Shown here: one piece after another, positions 61,401 to 64,000 of the stretch
Layout of the letters: the number at the start of each line of letters is the position of its first letter
How positions within the stretch are numbered: the stretch's first letter is position 1
NCBI GenBank assembly: GCA_035235625.1
Contig: CP141143.1
Coordinates: forward strand, 4,446,501-4,510,500
Source: Saururus chinensis
Lineage: Eukaryota > Streptophyta > Magnoliopsida > Piperales > Saururaceae
Reading direction: 5' to 3'
DNA: 64,000 nt
The notes under the pieces: generated by a model
Told to the model about the DNA's origin: nothing
What the model saw: the letters and a program-made list of their open reading frames with translations, nothing else
Database searches by the model: none
Translations under genes and position numbers: made by a program

Positions 61401-64000
61401 CGTCACTGTCGCACAGTATAATAAAAAAAATACGGCCGCTTTGTCCCCGGCCAGCCACCGGACGGAGGCAAGGCCGAGTCCGTCAGATTCGCCGGGCGAC
61501 GGCAATCCGACTGGCCTTGGCCTCGCCCGCCGGGACGCCTGGGGGAAAAACGGCGCGGCCTCTGGCAGGTCGCGGGGAAGACGACCCTCGCGGGTCGTCT
61601 GCTCCCTGGACCGGGTCGGGTAACCAAACCCGATCCGGTCCGGTCCTATCAAAAAAAACATAATTTATATTCTCAGAACCGGGTCCGGTTCAGGGGGTTA
61701 ATGGTGTCAAATAAATCCTAGAAAATTATTATTGGACCTGGAGAGGGTTGGGATTATTCTAACCAAGTTTTAGCTTGGGGAAAAATCCCAGAGATTGTAA
61801 AATGATTATTTTACCCCTATTAGTTAATTATCGTATAATATTAACTTATTCGAGTTTGAAGCTCCGGTTCAAAGGCCTATGAATTGACCTAAAAAGTGGA
61901 AAAATTCTCAGTGATAGTTTAATGTGTAAACTAGTTATAGGCCAAACCACTTAGTGAGGAAAATTACCAATGAGTGGTTAATTGACCCTTTTGTCCTTAG
62001 GGTTTATAATAAACCGTTAAGACAACCTGGGTCGGTTCAAGGGGTTCACGACCCCGTCACATGCCAAGAAAATTACACCGAGTCCATGAAGGCCAGTAGT
62101 ACCCTTGAGTTGAATTTTAGACCCATTGGATATCATTAAGGCCTTAAACCAAATGACAGAAATACCCTTATGAGTGGACCAGCCCGCATTCGTGTGAATG
62201 TTATTAACGGGCCAATGTGATACTGAAACCTTTTGAGAGGTTAAAGACTTACCTGAGTGCAGAGAGGACTGTATCCAATGTTGGATAATTACTCTAATGC
62301 CCTTAGGTGCATTTCGACCAGTTTAATAGAGATTTATTAAGATAACCCAAGGAGGGTTAGGGCATGAGTGCTCGAATAAATCTTATATCATTAATGAATT
62401 TTATTATTGATATTATGATATGCTTAAACCTGTGTAGTTCTTATGGTTTATGTTGTTATTTGTTTCAATTTTTGATATTGATGTTGTGATAGTAATTTAT
62501 CACTATCTTTAAATTATTGAAAGATTAATTGATGGGGTTTGATAGCTTTGGATTGGGCAAGAACACCTAATCAAGATAAAGACTAAAATACCTCAGAGGG
62601 GTCTGGGACTAGTTCATGCAATGAACAAAGCCTTTGACCTGACGATTTGCCTTGGTTGATGAACTGATGGCATGTCTCGAGTTGTAAACCTTAGTCTAGA
62701 AGGGACTAATAGGGTTTGGGATAGTCATTCAGAATCCTGGCTTATAGATGAGCAAGATAGGGTTCAGAATGGTTTCCTAAGTTTTAGCTCTATTGAGGAT
62801 CCGCTGATTTGACCGTGAAGTTGCACCTCCCCATTGGAGGGAGTTCTTTGTGAGCCGGGCACACCGCAGATCTATTGAGGATCTTTTAGTGTACACGCAA
62901 TTAGGGTCGCTGACATCCTGCTTGGTTGGCGTCTCTGACCACTTCTGTTCAGGTGCAGTTGTGGGCCATGCCCTTCCACTCCGGTCAGGTCCTTATGGGC
63001 TAGGTTGGGAGATGGCACTTCCTGGTGGATTCCAGGGGCCTGGTGGATTCCAGGGTGTTTCTTATCATTTGTCACTTAGGTTGACATCTGATGTGTCTGT
63101 CTGTCTTTGGGATTAGACGGGAATATTAATTATCGAACAATAGTTCGAGAAATAATTAATAATATTGATTGATATTGCTTGTTTAATTAGAACAAGTGGA
63201 ACGATTAAAGGACTTGCATAAAGTGTAGGTTGCTTGAAAATACTTAAGCATTGCATGGGTGATGCTATGCTTCTTAGTATAGTGTAGTTTTTAGGCAGAA
63301 CTACGTCTGGATCCGATCTTGTTGGAAACATGGGAGATGTTGTCTGATGAGTACGTAGGCAACTAACATCGGGTGATGTTGGCCCGATCCGAATAATATT
63401 AATAAAACCTTTTGTCCTTTGGAAGCTCTTCCCCTGAAGGCGGAGATGCCCCATTGTGGTTGTGGTTGTTGTTTGGTTTGCTTTATTGCAAATTCTCTAG
63501 GCGACGACAAGTGAGACCAAGGCAGGCGAGCTCAAGAAGTTTTCAAAATTTTGAAACTCCGATACGTAAGTGTACCTTAAGCGTGAGAGTCAACTTGTTA
63601 TTTATTTTCAGACGGGTGACAGACTTGTACTTAGATGGATGAGCTGGTCTTTGTGAATTTTTAGACGTTAAATAATCTCGTATGATTTGATATTCGTGTT
63701 TGTGAACCCCAGTTATCATGACCTGGATATTTAATCGAAGGGTTTGTTTTGCATTTAAAGAAAAAAAAATTTACCTACCGTTCGTGCTATTTAAAAATGC
63801 TTTTAAAAAATCCGGGTCGTGACACTAGACCCTGAGAATCTAGTTGGTTTGTCCAAGTGCACCGGCTTACCAGGTACTGTTGTTTGGGATTTCGGTATTT
63901 GACAAACAGGGATGCTCGGGAGTTTTAACTTGATGGGTAGGGGTTGCTCAGAGGCTTTGACCTTAAGGAGTAGAGGTTGCTTGAAGGCTTTGGCCTTTAG
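58466..64000 (+). mobile_element. LTR copy related to the left window edge, interrupted by a solo LTR
   Basis: TGTAAGATCTCTGAACTT at 58466 opens a sequence that follows the same block order as the complement of 1-515. It continues to 60501, is interrupted by the solo LTR 60502-63824, and resumes at 63830 until the window ends. Typical plant LTR material is seen but no gag or pol. The right end is outside the window, so whether it is solo or part of a full element cannot be told. Confidence 0.55.
60502..63824 (+). mobile_element. 3.3-kb solo LTR with perfect CTAGA duplication
   Basis: It starts TGTAATATCCCTAATTTT and ends AATCCGGGTCGTGACA, with CTAGA on both sides (60497-60501 and 63825-63829). 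The TG...CA ends and exact 5-bp target duplication show an intact insertion. No protein motif of a retrotransposon lies inside and no second LTR copy exists, so it is best read as a solo LTR left by recombination. It contains a GC-rich block at about 61085-61640, opened by GTGAACAGT, which holds overlapping spurious frames on both strands. A (A)n run lies at 61254-61268. Confidence 0.75.

Overview
The window reads as nuclear DNA of a flowering plant. It has five well-separated protein-coding loci with plant-only family signatures, canonical GT-AG introns, no operons or ribosome binding sites, and most of the remaining sequence is built from plant transposons (Ty3-type LTR retroelements, MULE, hAT-like and palindromic or Stowaway-like MITEs, microsatellites). 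The strongly GC- and C-rich 5' end of the intronless F-box gene is reminiscent of monocots, but the clade cannot be fixed from the sequence alone.

Layout. 1-515: edge of an LTR on the minus strand. 2.2-4.5 kb: intact nonaspanin gene (TM9SF, TMN8-type) with a probable 5'UTR intron. 4.5-8.1 kb: AT-rich spacer with a long (AT)n tract and a hAT-like MITE. 8.3-10.0 kb: intronless F-box/LRR gene. 12.5-13.9 kb (minus): secreted Ser-Pro-rich extensin-like protein. 14.6-21.3 kb: large inverted-repeat transposon, probably MULE-related, with a truncated GC-rich LTR in its right arm. 20.5-22.0 kb: cluster of palindromic MITEs and microsatellites. 23.6-29.0 kb: LTR retroelement on the minus strand with TSD, tRNA-Met PBS and gag but no recognisable pol. 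32.2-34.0 kb (minus): decayed MULE transposase. 35.6-48.0 kb: four-exon sugar/proton symporter (STP7-type) whose second intron is 10.7 kb because of nested transposons. 48.4-50.2 kb: small repeats. 52.6-55.5 kb: ten-exon receptor-like kinase (At1g80640 type). 58.5-64.0 kb: an LTR interrupted by a 3.3-kb solo LTR with a perfect TSD.

The five host genes have no obvious shared pathway: one works in Golgi/endosome trafficking, one in ubiquitin ligation, one in the wall, one in plasma-membrane hexose uptake and one in signalling. All five keep open frames and key residues, so they look functional. The most informative part is the transposon stratigraphy. A 4.9-kb LTR-like unit sits inside a hAT-like element in the STP7 intron, and a second copy of that hAT-like element 7 kb away preserves the empty site, which proves the insertion and its 5-bp target duplication. 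Three LTR-like units in the window share terminal inverted repeats and a GC-rich block that begins with the same short motif.
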